64,000 nucleotides of DNA from an uncultured Muribaculaceae bacterium (GTDB lineage Bacteria > Bacteroidota > Bacteroidia > Bacteroidales > Muribaculaceae): assembly GCA_958436175.1 (NCBI GenBank), contig CAUBJF010000004.1, forward strand, positions 132,845 to 196,844. The letters are read 5' to 3'. Below the pieces are notes generated by a model. The model saw nothing but the letters and a program-made list of their open reading frames with translations. It made no database searches and was not told the origin of the DNA. The translations under genes were made by a program, and so were the position numbers. This document shows, piece by piece, positions 1 through 9,350 of the stretch. How positions within the stretch are numbered: the stretch's first letter is position 1; the number at the start of each line of letters is the position of its first letter.

Positions 1-3000
1 GCATAACGTATTTTCGACCAGGGGATATTATTATATCGGTGAGAGCGAAGAAGCGGGTCGGGAGATTGAAAGTGCAGGACGCCCCGGTGCAGACAACCCG
101 ACTACGACTTTTATGTCGCGTCTTCATCATGAGCGAGACCTTGTGTCGCCCGGCGAGGCCGGTCCGGCTCTTGTAGGCGAGGATTTCAGATATACCAACA
201 CCCGAGACTTCTCTTTCGAAATATCGGACGCGGTACCCGGCGGTGCCGCATGGCTCGAATGTTCCTTCGTAGTCGACATTCTCACCACCGGCTCCAGAAT
301 GAACATAATGGCCGACGGCGCGGAAGTGGGCGGCTTCAATGTTCAGCCACGTATCAACAGCCGCTATATACATGGTGCCGAGACTGTCGGGCGAATGCCT
401 TTTACCATGAGTACCAGCCCGTCGCGGACCCTGAAGATGACCCTGTCCTATCAGGGAGGTGGTTCTGCCAAAGCCGCATGGCTCAACTATCTCAGCGTTC
501 TCTATAGCCGCTACCTGTCTATCCCGTCTTCGGGGGTGCTCGAATTCGACACCCAGGATGCCGCGCTCGCTCTCGGCGGTGCGGACAGCGATACGGAGAT
601 ATGGGATGTCACAGACCCGGCGGATGTAAAGAAAATGAACGTCGCCCTTGAAGGCGGCATGGCAATATGGACCAACAAGGCGAGGCGTTCTTACGTGGCG
701 TGGAAGCCCACTGCAACATTCCCTGCACCGTCGGCTGTCGGTTTCGTCCCGAACCAGAACCTCCATGCCACCCCCTCGGTCGACATGGTGATTGTGACCC
801 CTTCCGAATTCTACGACCAGGCAGTGCGTCTGGCGCAGTATCATAGCTCCTCCTCCGACAGCCTCAAGGTCCTTGTTGTAGAACCCGGTTTGATTTACAA
901 CGAATTCTCGTCCGGTGTACCCGATGTCGGCGGTCTGCGTCGTTTCTTTAAGATGTTGTACGACCGCGAGGACGGTACACGTCTGCGCTATGCCGTGCTT
1001 TTCGGACGTACCACTCTCGACAACCGCAGCATATCGACACTTGCGCCTCTGTTCCCGACTCTTCCGTCGTGGATGCCTACGAGCATGAGGGCTTCCCTGT
1101 CGGACAACGAGGGATACTGTACCGACGATATCACCGCCATGCTTGAAGACGGCAGCGGCAGCATCCTGGGTTCCGACAAACTAAGCATAGCCATCGGCCG
1201 TATCCCTGCGACAAGCGCGGCAGAGGCCCGTTCGATAGTCGACAAGGCCATTCAGTATGCAGCAGGAGCCCGCAAGACGGCTTGGAAGCAACGTTTCCTT
1301 TTTGTCGCCGACGATGAAGACGGAGGCGAGCACCTCAAACAGACCGAAAATATGATTGGCGGCTTCGAGGACGACAGCCATCAGCAACAGCTCGTGCGCA
1401 AGGTCTATGTCGATGCCTACAAGCTCGAAGGCGGCAAGACCCCGGGTGCCAAAACGACGATGAACCGCTACCTTGACGAAGGCGTCGTCTGGTGGAACTT
1501 CATCGGTCATGCCAATCCCCACAGCTGGACCAGCGAGGGAATCCTTACTTATACGGATATCAACAATATGTACCTGCGTCACTGGCCATTCATCTACGCC
1601 GCCACATGCGATTTCCTCCGCCTCGACGGCAATGAGGTCAGTGGTGCCGAGACCCTCTATAAGGAGCGTTACGGTGGTGCGATAGGCGTTGTCAGCGCTG
1701 TGCGTCCGGTGATTATCACGAACAACGGCTATATGTCGTCGGCCATGGGACGTATGCTTTCCAGACGCGACGAAGCCGGACGGCTCCTGCCACCGGGCGA
1801 GATGTACCGTCTTGCTAAGAATGACCTCAGGGATAAATTCGACCGGCCCGTCCGTGACGAGAACCGACTGCGCTTCACTTTTATCGGCGATCCGGCTCTG
1901 CGCCTTGCCACGCCGTCCAACATAGTGCGGGTCGATTCTATCAACGGCATAGAGCCTACGGAAGAAACACAGATTACTCTTGCAGCTCTCAGCCAGGGTG
2001 TCATATCCGGCACAATCACAGACCCTCAGGGCAACCCGCTGAACGACTTCAACGGCATCCTGATGCTCGAGATTTTCGATGCCGAGCGTTCCGTGACCAC
2101 TCTCGGCCACGGGAAGAACGGCACTAACGATGTTTTCGAGGAATACGGCGACCGTGTCTTCTGCGGATCTGCGACCATTACCGGCGGACGTTTCACGGTC
2201 AATGTCGCGATGCCTGCCGAACTGTCGCAGAACTTCCGACCGGCAACTATGTCGCTCTTTGCCTACGACACCAATGATGACGACGAGGCTGTAGGACTTT
2301 TCCGCAATTTCTTTGTCTACGGCTACGACGAGAAGTCTGCGCCGGACACCAAAGCACCACAGATTGAAAGTCTGGTATTGAACCACAGCAGTTTCAAGAG
2401 CGGCGACGCTGTCAATTCGACTCCTATGCTCATAGCTTCTATCCGCGACGACATAGGTATCAATGTCTCGACAGCCGGTATTGGTCACCAGATGACAGCC
2501 CTTCTTGACGACAAGACAAGCTTCAGCGATCTTTCGTTCTATTTTACGCCCTCGGGCGACGGTTCGCCTTCCGGTGTCATCAACTATCCATTCGAAACAA
2601 TCCAGCCGGGAGCTCATAAGCTCAAGCTCCGAGTGTGGGATACATCCGGCAACTCAGCTAGTTCAGAAATAGAATTCTTCGTCAACGAGAATATGCCTCC
2701 GAAGATCTACGAGGTCTATACCGATGCCAATCCGGCTTCGGATCAGGCCAACTTCTATCTCAGCCACGATCAGCCTGACGTTATGGCAACCGTCTACATT
2801 ACTGTCTACGACCTTATGGGCCGCCAGCTCTGGAGCGATTCCGCACAAGGCCGCAGCGACATGTTCCGTACTGTTCCCGTCACATGGGATCTTTGCGACA
2901 GAAGCGGACGTCGCGTGCCGAGAGGCATATATCTCTACCGTGCCGAAATTACTACCGACGGGCAGACTTATCAAACATCTTCACGCCGTATAGCGGTAAC

Positions 3001-3010
3001 TGCTCAATGA
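1..3010 (+). CDS. C25-family peptidase, PorU-like T9SS protein, 5' end outside window
   Basis: The reading frame is open from the first base, so the N-terminus lies upstream; about 1,002 residues are visible. The stretch near base 35 (YYYIGESEE) matches the same point in the gene at 4268 (YYFIGESED), so the two are paralogues. A gingipain-type C25 domain carries the catalytic pair: His in FIGHANP (bases 1508-1510) and Cys in AATCDF (1607-1609), 33 residues apart as in the paralogue. After it come Ig-like beta domains and a C-terminal segment (VYDLMGR, VPRGIYLYRAE) resembling the T9SS C-terminal domain. PorU is the outer-membrane sortase that removes C-terminal signals from T9SS cargo and attaches them to A-LPS. 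The active-site surroundings (WTSEGILT, SGAE) look like classical PorU, but the paralogue sits beside porV, so which copy is the sortase is open. Confidence 0.85.
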   Translation, partial: HNVFSTRGYYYIGESEEAGREIESAGRPGADNPTTTFMSRLHHERDLVSPGEAGPALVGEDFRYTNTRDFSFEISDAVPGGAAWLECSFVVDILTTGSRMNIMADGAEVGGFNVQPRINSRYIHGAETVGRMPFTMSTSPSRTLKMTLSYQGGGSAKAAWLNYLSVLYSRYLSIPSSGVLEFDTQDAALALGGADSDTEIWDVTDPADVKKMNVALEGGMAIWTNKARRSYVAWKPTATFPAPSAVGFVPNQNLHATPSVDMVIVTPSEFYDQAVRLAQYHSSSSDSLKVLVVEPGLIYNEFSSGVPDVGGLRRFFKMLYDREDGTRLRYAVLFGRTTLDNRSISTLAPLFPTLPSWMPTSMRASLSDNEGYCTDDITAMLEDGSGSILGSDKLSIAIGRIPATSAAEARSIVDKAIQYAAGARKTAWKQRFLFVADDEDGGEHLKQTENMIGGFEDDSHQQQLVRKVYVDAYKLEGGKTPGAKTTMNRYLDEGVVWWNFIGHANPHSWTSEGILTYTDINNMYLRHWPFIYAATCDFLRLDGNEVSGAETLYKERYGGAIGVVSAVRPVIITNNGYMSSAMGRMLSRRDEAGRLLPPGEMYRLAKNDLRDKFDRPVRDENRLRFTFIGDPALRLATPSNIVRVDSINGIEPTEETQITLAALSQGVISGTITDPQGNPLNDFNGILMLEIFDAERSVTTLGHGKNGTNDVFEEYGDRVFCGSATITGGRFTVNVAMPAELSQNFRPATMSLFAYDTNDDDEAVGLFRNFFVYGYDEKSAPDTKAPQIESLVLNHSSFKSGDAVNSTPMLIASIRDDIGINVSTAGIGHQMTALLDDKTSFSDLSFYFTPSGDGSPSGVINYPFETIQPGAHKLKLRVWDTSGNSASSEIEFFVNENMPPKIYEVYTDANPASDQANFYLSHDQPDVMATVYITVYDLMGRQLWSDSAQGRSDMFRTVPVTWDLCDRSGRRVPRGIYLYRAEITTDGQTYQTSSRRIAVTAQ

Positions 3011-3034
3011 TTTGTGTCTGTTTGACTTTTAATG

Positions 3035-3066
3035 TTGAAAAATTCGGCTTTTTTGGCTAAATTTGC
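3035..3066 (+). promoter_or_regulatory. Bacteroidales promoter of the rex-porU unit
   Basis: TTG at 3035-3037, a 20-base spacer and TAAATTTGC at 3058-3066 match the Bacteroidales -33/-7 consensus (TTTG, 19-21 bases, TAnnTTTG). The -7 element ends three bases before the rex ATG at 3070, so the transcript would start at or next to the start codon. Confidence 0.7.
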
Positions 3067-3069
3067 AGG

Positions 3070-3726
3070 ATGAACGACAAAGACACAACACAACGCGCTA
3101 AGCAGCTTCTGCCGGAACCGACGCTCAGACGCCTGCCATGGTACCTTGCGTATGTGTCTATGCTGAAGAACAATGAGGAGGCATACATATCGACGACGCG
3201 CATAGCCCAAGCCCTGCATGTCGACCCCTCGCAGATTGCCAAAGACTTGTCTTTCCTCGGAATAAGGGGTAAGACGCGCATTGGCTACGAAGTGACTGCC
3301 CTCGAACATACCCTGCGCGAGTTCCTTGGTTTCGATATTAGGCACAATGCAGTCATGGCCGGTGTCGGCAGCCTTGGGGCAGCTCTCGTGGCAGATTCAG
3401 GCCTTCAGCGCTATGGGCTTAACATTGTGGCGGGCATAGATATAAATCCGGCCATCATCGGAACATCTATCGGTGGTGTCAATATTTATGCACCCGACAA
3501 AATAGGACAGTTGGTGGCCGATTTCGATATCAAGGTAGGAGTTATCGCCGTCCCGGTAGAGAGTGCTCAGGATGTTACGGATCATCTTACTTCTGCCGGC
3601 ATACGCGCCATCTGGAATTTCACGCCATCACGCATACGTGTGCCTGAGAACGTAGTGGTAACCAATACTTCGATATATTCCCATCTTGCAGTGATGTACA
3701 ACCGTCTGGCATCTCTCGGCCTATGA
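3070..3726 (+). CDS. rex: Redox-sensing transcriptional repressor Rex
   Basis: This 218-residue protein has the full Rex layout: an N-terminal winged helix (about 10-80; RIAQALHVDPSQIAKDLS is the recognition-helix region) and a Rossmann NADH-binding domain (from about 90; GVGSLG with G98, G100 and G103, then Asp124 in GIDINP for the adenosine ribose). Rex dimers release DNA when NADH/NAD+ rises and usually control fermentation and respiration genes. It is the first gene after a strong promoter, and its stop overlaps the next start by four bases (ATGA), so it is probably co-transcribed with the FAH-like gene and porU. The ATG lies directly under the -7 element, suggesting a leaderless message. 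Confidence 0.93.
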   Translation: MNDKDTTQRAKQLLPEPTLRRLPWYLAYVSMLKNNEEAYISTTRIAQALHVDPSQIAKDLSFLGIRGKTRIGYEVTALEHTLREFLGFDIRHNAVMAGVGSLGAALVADSGLQRYGLNIVAGIDINPAIIGTSIGGVNIYAPDKIGQLVADFDIKVGVIAVPVESAQDVTDHLTSAGIRAIWNFTPSRIRVPENVVVTNTSIYSHLAVMYNRLASLGL

Positions 3727-4292
3727 AAATATTGGTTGTATATGGCAGTCCTAAAGACGGTCTCAAGGTCGTTGCCGGAGCCGATTCAGCTATCCTGCGC
3801 CATGGCGAACCTGTTTTCCTCCCCGAAGATATTTCTTCCTGGGCATCATTTATAGCACCTGTGGTACGCATTTCGCGACTTGGAACTCATATTCCTGAAA
3901 GCAAATGCCGGGCTTACTATGATTCCTTCTCATTCTTCCATGTCCTGAAACCCGAAGCGGATACTACTTCTGTACCGTGGACGATTTTCGACCGTACTTT
4001 CTCGCCGGGTGCATATTTTGATGTGCCCGACAAAGCTATGGACATAGATATATGTCTGTATTCTCTCACAACACGTCATCCTTCACCGGAAAAGCACTTT
4101 TCCCAAAGACTCGATGTGCCCTCGATTGATATCGACAGCATTGTCAGCAGTCTATCCCGTTACTGTACGTTTAAAACAGGCGATTTGCTCCTGTTTGCCG
4201 ACTACGCGGTCTGTCTCGGACAGCCTCAGGCAGATACGGGTCTTAAAGTCGAAGCAGGTGAGGGTACATGTCTCGATATAAGATTGAAATAA
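3723..4292 (+). CDS. Degenerate fumarylacetoacetate-hydrolase-fold protein (likely pseudo-enzyme)
   Basis: The 189-residue product resembles small Bacteroidales FAH-family proteins along its length: DSAILRHGEPVFLPE near the N-terminus, VVRISRLG at 47-54, RAYYD at 63-67, and FKTGDLLLF near the C-terminus, where active members have FTLKxGDLIFTGTP. Family members use two Glu and one Asp to hold a divalent metal. By alignment from memory those positions are Phe43, Ala45 and Val74 here, and the TGTP turn is gone. I infer loss of hydrolase activity. It overlaps rex by 4 bases and porU by 25. A FAH-family gene directly before porU is, as I recall, also the arrangement in Porphyromonas gingivalis, which suggests a retained structural or partner role. 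Confidence 0.65.
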   Translation: MKILVVYGSPKDGLKVVAGADSAILRHGEPVFLPEDISSWASFIAPVVRISRLGTHIPESKCRAYYDSFSFFHVLKPEADTTSVPWTIFDRTFSPGAYFDVPDKAMDIDICLYSLTTRHPSPEKHFSQRLDVPSIDIDSIVSSLSRYCTFKTGDLLLFADYAVCLGQPQADTGLKVEAGEGTCLDIRLK

Positions 4293-7200
4293 ATCCAGGC
4301 CGTCCTGCTTTCTGCCTGCTTTGGCTTCTTGTCCTTCTCCTGACAATTGGAGAGGCCGAAGCTCTGCCGACGAGTTGTTTTGCTAATAGTTCTGTCCTTT
4401 CGTCGGGTCATTGGGTGAAAATACGTGTCGATACCTCCGGTGTTTACCGCATCGGGAAGGCTCAGCTTGCAGCCTGGGGATTCGATGACCCTTCAAAAGT
4501 GGAAATCTATGGATACGGCGCGTGCACGGCGGCAGACAACCGTTTTTCGGTAAGTTATCCCGACGACCTCGTCCCGGCTCCGTTTGTTGTCTCCCCTGAC
4601 GGTGATGCCTTTTTCTATGCCCGTGGGTCTGTCGAAGCATACTCCGAAGATGGCTCGACGGTGACATACAAGCGTAACAGCTATGATTCGTATTCCTACT
4701 ATTTTATAGGAGAAAGTGAGGACCCTCACGTGCTTGAGACAAAGGATTTCGAGAGCAATACTGATGCGGTTGACCATCATCTTGCCTCTCTACTTATAGA
4801 ACGCGAGGTGCAGAATCCCATGCACGGGGGTGCATATTTTCACGGCCATAAGCTGAAAGTCGGCGAGGCTGAATCTTTCGACTTCAATGTGACGGATATG
4901 GTGGAATTGACGGAAGGACGTGTCCGTTATTATATTGCGGCCGGTTCGGATTCGTTTTTCAAACCTACAGTCACTCTTAGACCGGAAGACATATCCGTTT
5001 CTGTGGTTTCCGAGAATTGCGGAGGCAACGACCCGAAGACGTTCTATTCGCTTGCGACGGGTATTGCCCGTTTTGCTCGACCTGAGGATGAGGCGTTTTC
5101 CATCTCGCTCGGGGCACCATCGGATGCTGATGTGGACTATGCCGCAGTGGACTATGTCTGTGCGCTCTATAGCCGATACAACAGGATATGTCCCGGATTT
5201 GCCCTCCCGATGCGTTTCGGACGCGATGTCGATAGAATCAGGCTTTTCAATGCCGATAAAAAGACTGAGATATGGGATGTGTCGGATGTGGAGACACCAT
5301 TCCGGCTGAATGTGGATCCCGAAGGTTTTGTAGCTCTCGAGAACGGACGGAAGAAGGAGCTTGTGGCTTTCCGAATGGACGGGGCGATGCCATCTCCTGA
5401 ATATGTGGAAGAAGTTGCCAACCAGAATCTTCATGAGCTCGCGACTCCGGAAATGATTATAGTCACCACGGACTATCTAAGGCCACAGGCTGAAGAACTG
5501 GCCGCAGTCCATCGTCGTGTGCAGGGCCTTGATGTCGCGGTAGTAGGGCAGGAGGAGATATTCAATGAGTTTTCGAGCGGAGCCCGGCATCCTTCGGCTA
5601 TCCGACGTTTTGTCAAGATGCTCTATGACCGCAATCCGGGCAGACTTAAGAACCTGCTTCTCTACGGGTCTGCGACCTGGGATCCAAGAGGCTTGCAGAT
5701 ACGTCTCGGCGAGACTTTGCCGAGTTTCGAGGCCGAGATTATGCGTGATGCCAGCAACATCAATGTCAATTATTGCGCAGACCAGTACTACGGTATGCTC
5801 GCTGATAACTTCAATCCATATCAGATATATCGAATGCCGATGGATATCAACGTTGGGCGTATCCCGGCTTCCTCCAGGTCTGAGGCGAAGGACGCTAATC
5901 GTAAGATAACCAGAGCGCTCACAGATAAGTCTACCATGGCTCGCTTCTACGATGCTATTCTTTTCAGTGACAGAGGCGATGACTTTTCGCATCTCGAACA
6001 GAGCCTGATGATTGGCGACACTCTTCGACGATATCTGCCATCGGTCAATATAGGGAGAGCTGATATATATCTCGATAAAGTCGAGGGCTCGACGGCGCTT
6101 GCCGGTCGTAAGCGTATAGCTTCTTCTTTGGCCCGTGGCTGCGGCTTCATGTCCTATTGCGGACACGCCCTTCCGAAGACACTGACATCATATCGCTTGT
6201 GGGATTTAGCTGCAGTCCGTCGTTTCGGAGGCGAGTACAATCCCTTCGTCCTTTTGGCGACATGCGAAACTTTCGTCATCGATTCTTCCACGCCCGATAT
6301 CGGTAAGGCTATGGTTAGCAAGTCCGACGGGGGCTCCATCGGACTCATAGCTTCGGCACGCAAGGTGTACCTCGACCATAACCGTACGCTTTCGGCGGCT
6401 GTGGCACGTGAGTATGCCTCGCTTCGACCCGGCGATACCTATGGCGACATCCTGCGTCGTGCCCGTAACAGACTTGTAAAGGCCGGAGTGGAGCCGACGG
6501 AGGGTGCAAATATCCTTTGCTATAATTATGGAGGCGATCCGGCTGTCCCGGTTATTGCTCCTGATGTCATTGTGTCCGATATCACGTTGAATGGCAAGAA
6601 TTCCGACTTTGTATTCAAGCCATTTGAGTCCGTGAGGCTTCAGGCTTCTGTGAAGGGTGCTGATGGCAGTCTCTTCGACGGTCTTGCCGAAATCAGTATC
6701 TACGCTCCGCCTTTGGAGCGGACTACGGTTCCAATTGTGGCAAAGCAAGACACCGAGAGCCGTGCCGTTCTCTGTGACGGCGAAGTTCTCTATCGCACAA
6801 CGGCTCCGATAAGCAACGGGAACATTGATTGTCAGATTATTATTCCTGAGGGCGTTGACAGAGAAGGCTCTTGCCGACTTACTATCGTTGCCATCAGCCA
6901 AGAGTTCGGCTTTTTGGGTGCATCCGGTGCTGTCGAAATTACTATTTCGGGTTCTGGTACTGTTATGCCGGAGCAGGCTCATCTCGAAATAGTTGAGGCA
7001 TATATAGACGAAGAAGCAAATCCGGAGCCATGTTTTGTGCTTGTCGCTAAAGGAGCTGTCGATTTTCGGGAACAACCGGGCAGTGGCCTGACGATCAAGC
7101 TTGACTCCAAAACCGCAGATCCTTTTGCCGCAGACTGCTATCATTTTGACGATGAAGGCCGTATCATCTATAGTATTCCTCTTGGCAATCTCGCCGGAGG

Positions 7201-7567
7201 CCGTCATATCATCAATTATAGTCTACAAGGTATATACGGGGCTCCGGTTCATGGTTCATTAAGTTTTATAGCTTCGGGAGGCTCGTTGTCAGGCCGACTT
7301 ACTATGGGTCAGCCGAATCCTGCCCGGGCGACTGTTGATTTAGATATAGATTCATGGCCAGAAGGCGCGTCCGCGACTTTGCTCATCTCATCGGCCGACG
7401 GGACTATCATCTACCGAAGAGAGGACAGTATTATGCCTTTCACGTGGGACTTGCGGAATAACGAGGGTAGAGATGTGGCCGACGGATGTTATCGCGCATG
7501 GCTGCTTTTCGACAGCGACTATGCCGTCGGAGCCAGCAATGCCGTCGAAATAGTGGTTATACGTTAG
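4268..7567 (+). CDS. porU: T9SS C25-family sortase PorU
   Basis: The 1,099-residue protein starts with a basic stretch and hydrophobic signal segment (about residues 13-33), then a beta-rich N-terminal region (HWVKIRVDTSGVYRI is typical of PorU), a C25 caspase-like domain with His633 (CGHA) and Cys666 (LATCE), Ig-like domains and a C-terminal CTD-like fold (GQPNPARATVDL ... DGCYRAWLL). PorU cleaves and transpeptidates T9SS cargo at the outer membrane with PorV, PorQ and PorZ. The order FAH-like, porU, porV, ispF supports this name. The start overlaps the previous gene by 25 bases; a short in-frame leader before the signal segment makes the exact start slightly uncertain. The tandem relative at the window start carries the same dyad. 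Confidence 0.82.
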   Translation: MSRYKIEINPGRPAFCLLWLLVLLLTIGEAEALPTSCFANSSVLSSGHWVKIRVDTSGVYRIGKAQLAAWGFDDPSKVEIYGYGACTAADNRFSVSYPDDLVPAPFVVSPDGDAFFYARGSVEAYSEDGSTVTYKRNSYDSYSYYFIGESEDPHVLETKDFESNTDAVDHHLASLLIEREVQNPMHGGAYFHGHKLKVGEAESFDFNVTDMVELTEGRVRYYIAAGSDSFFKPTVTLRPEDISVSVVSENCGGNDPKTFYSLATGIARFARPEDEAFSISLGAPSDADVDYAAVDYVCALYSRYNRICPGFALPMRFGRDVDRIRLFNADKKTEIWDVSDVETPFRLNVDPEGFVALENGRKKELVAFRMDGAMPSPEYVEEVANQNLHELATPEMIIVTTDYLRPQAEELAAVHRRVQGLDVAVVGQEEIFNEFSSGARHPSAIRRFVKMLYDRNPGRLKNLLLYGSATWDPRGLQIRLGETLPSFEAEIMRDASNINVNYCADQYYGMLADNFNPYQIYRMPMDINVGRIPASSRSEAKDANRKITRALTDKSTMARFYDAILFSDRGDDFSHLEQSLMIGDTLRRYLPSVNIGRADIYLDKVEGSTALAGRKRIASSLARGCGFMSYCGHALPKTLTSYRLWDLAAVRRFGGEYNPFVLLATCETFVIDSSTPDIGKAMVSKSDGGSIGLIASARKVYLDHNRTLSAAVAREYASLRPGDTYGDILRRARNRLVKAGVEPTEGANILCYNYGGDPAVPVIAPDVIVSDITLNGKNSDFVFKPFESVRLQASVKGADGSLFDGLAEISIYAPPLERTTVPIVAKQDTESRAVLCDGEVLYRTTAPISNGNIDCQIIIPEGVDREGSCRLTIVAISQEFGFLGASGAVEITISGSGTVMPEQAHLEIVEAYIDEEANPEPCFVLVAKGAVDFREQPGSGLTIKLDSKTADPFAADCYHFDDEGRIIYSIPLGNLAGGRHIINYSLQGIYGAPVHGSLSFIASGGSLSGRLTMGQPNPARATVDLDIDSWPEGASATLLISSADGTIIYRREDSIMPFTWDLRNNEGRDVADGCYRAWLLFDSDYAVGASNAVEIVVIR

Positions 7568-7643
7568 CTCAAAGGCAATAAAGAGACTTTTATAGAGTTA
7601 TATCATTAGCGCGTCAACAATTCTCTCTGGCGTGCTTATAGCT

Positions 7644-8849
7644 ATGAACAATATAACCCGTATAATAATTCTGCTGTGCGCCCTTGCCCTGATGCCTTTC
7701 TATGCTTACTCGCAGGCCGGCAAGAACGAGTTCAACCCTATCGAGACCGGTGTGACCTCTCTCGGCATCGCTCCGGATGCCCGTGGCGCTTCCATGGGCG
7801 ACCTCGGTGCCGCTACCGATCCTGATGCCAACTCGCAGTTCTGGAATCCTTCGAAGTATGCCTTCGCTTACAGCCAGGCCGCATTGTCGCTCAACTATAC
7901 GCCTTGGTTGCGCAAACTCGTCAACGACATCTTCCTTGCCGATGTATCCGGCTACTATAAGATAGGTCGCGACGACAATCAGGCAATCAGTGCGTCGCTG
8001 CGTTATTTCTCCCTTGGCGAGGTCACTACTTCGCCGGGTGAAGGCCAGGTCGGTGAGTCGCTGAATCCCTACGAAATGTCCTTCGATGTCGGTTACTCGC
8101 GCAAGCTCTCTGAGAAATTCTCGATGGGCGTTGTTTTCCGCTACATATATTCGGCCCTCGGCTTCTCCGAATCGTATGCCGGTGACCAGAATACGGGAGC
8201 ATCCGCTTTCTCGGCCGACATCTCAGGTTACTATACCACATATCCTATCATAGGCCGCAACGAATGTCAGTGGTCATGGGGCTGGAATATATCGAACATC
8301 GGTACGAAAGTATCCTACGAAGGCGGCGAAAATCCAGCATTCCTTCCAACCAATCTACGTCTCGGTACGACGTTCATGTTCCCCCTTGCCGACTACCATA
8401 CTCTTGCACTTAGCCTCGACCTCAATAAACTTCTTGTTCCTGCCCGTCCCCGTCGTATCGATTATCCTGATGGTATAGAGGGAGATGAGGAATATATCGA
8501 CAAACTCGAGGATTGGAAAAATATGAGCCCTATCACCGGCATCTTCAAGTCGTTCAGCGACGCTCCCGGCGGCATGAGCGAGGAATTCAAGGAAATCAAC
8601 TGGTCGCTGGGTGCCGAATACGCCTATAACAACCAGTTCTTTCTCCGTGCAGGTTACTATTACGAGAGTGCGCAGAAAGGCAACCGTAAATATTTCGGCA
8701 TGGGGGCCGGTTTCGCGCTCAATGTGCTCCGTCTCGATGCCTCCTATATGCTTGCAACAGCCCAGACTTCGCCTCTCGACCAGACACTGCGTTTCACTCT
8801 TACCTTCGATATGGACGGTCTGCGTGACCTCTTCGGCCGCCGTCGCTAA
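7644..8849 (+). CDS. porV: T9SS outer-membrane protein PorV (LptO)
   Basis: I start this at the ATG at 7644 (401 residues), which is followed directly by a signal peptide ending ...YAYSQA; an in-frame GTG lies 12 bases upstream. The mature protein has the PorV hallmarks: TSLGIAPDARGASMGDLGAA at its beginning, QFWNPSKYA, then an even series of amphipathic strands of a FadL-type 14-stranded barrel and a C-terminal aromatic-rich strand. PorV collects cargo from the SprA translocon and hands it to PorU for maturation. It lies 76 bases after porU and 12 before ispF, in the conserved Bacteroidales order. Confidence 0.92.
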   Translation: MNNITRIIILLCALALMPFYAYSQAGKNEFNPIETGVTSLGIAPDARGASMGDLGAATDPDANSQFWNPSKYAFAYSQAALSLNYTPWLRKLVNDIFLADVSGYYKIGRDDNQAISASLRYFSLGEVTTSPGEGQVGESLNPYEMSFDVGYSRKLSEKFSMGVVFRYIYSALGFSESYAGDQNTGASAFSADISGYYTTYPIIGRNECQWSWGWNISNIGTKVSYEGGENPAFLPTNLRLGTTFMFPLADYHTLALSLDLNKLLVPARPRRIDYPDGIEGDEEYIDKLEDWKNMSPITGIFKSFSDAPGGMSEEFKEINWSLGAEYAYNNQFFLRAGYYYESAQKGNRKYFGMGAGFALNVLRLDASYMLATAQTSPLDQTLRFTLTFDMDGLRDLFGRRR

Positions 8850-8861
8850 ATCTCAGTAATT

Positions 8862-9347
8862 ATGGACTGTCCCTTCCGTATCGGAAACGGTTTCGATGTT
8901 CACCGCCTCGTCGAAGGCCGTCGTTGTATCGTCTGCGGTGTCGATATCCCCTACGAAAAAGGTCTGCTCGGGCATAGTGATGCCGATGTCGCTCTCCATG
9001 CCCTTTCTGATGCCCTTCTTGGTGCTTCGGCTCTTGGCGACATAGGAAAGCACTTCCCTGATACAGATATACGCTGGAAGGGCGCCGATTCGAGGATGCT
9101 CCTGCGCAGAGTTGTAGAAATTATTGCGGATAAGGGATTTGTACCTGTCAACGTGGATGTTACCATCATTGCGCAGGCACCCAAGATGCGTCCGCACATC
9201 GACGCTATGAGGGCTAATGTGGCCACTGACCTCGGTATCGATGTAGACAGTGTAAGCGTCAAGGCTACTACTACCGAAGGTCTCGGCTATACTGGTCGGG
9301 GCGAAGGTATAGCTGCACAGGCTACCGTCTTGCTCGCAAAAGTTTGA
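8862..9347 (+). CDS. ispF: 2-C-methyl-D-erythritol 2,4-cyclodiphosphate synthase IspF
   Basis: The 161-residue protein (usual length about 160) catalyses the MEP-pathway step from CDP-ME 2-phosphate to MEcPP with release of CMP, as a cytosolic homotrimer. Visible residues: metal ligands Asp12 and His14 (GFDVHRL) and His46 (ALHALSDALLGA), the HSDADV loop at 38-43, DIGKHFPDTD, and the C-terminal KATTTEGLGYTGRGEGIAAQA signature. It is the last gene of the + strand cluster and ends two bases from the converging WYL gene. Confidence 0.97.
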   Translation: MDCPFRIGNGFDVHRLVEGRRCIVCGVDIPYEKGLLGHSDADVALHALSDALLGASALGDIGKHFPDTDIRWKGADSRMLLRRVVEIIADKGFVPVNVDVTIIAQAPKMRPHIDAMRANVATDLGIDVDSVSVKATTTEGLGYTGRGEGIAAQATVLLAKV

Positions 9348-9350
9348 TTC

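Noticed and set aside
1181..2617. 478-codon open frame antisense to the PorU-like gene
   Set aside because: It mirrors the codon structure of the sense gene, has no recognisable domain and no promoter; the sense strand clearly encodes the C25 domain.
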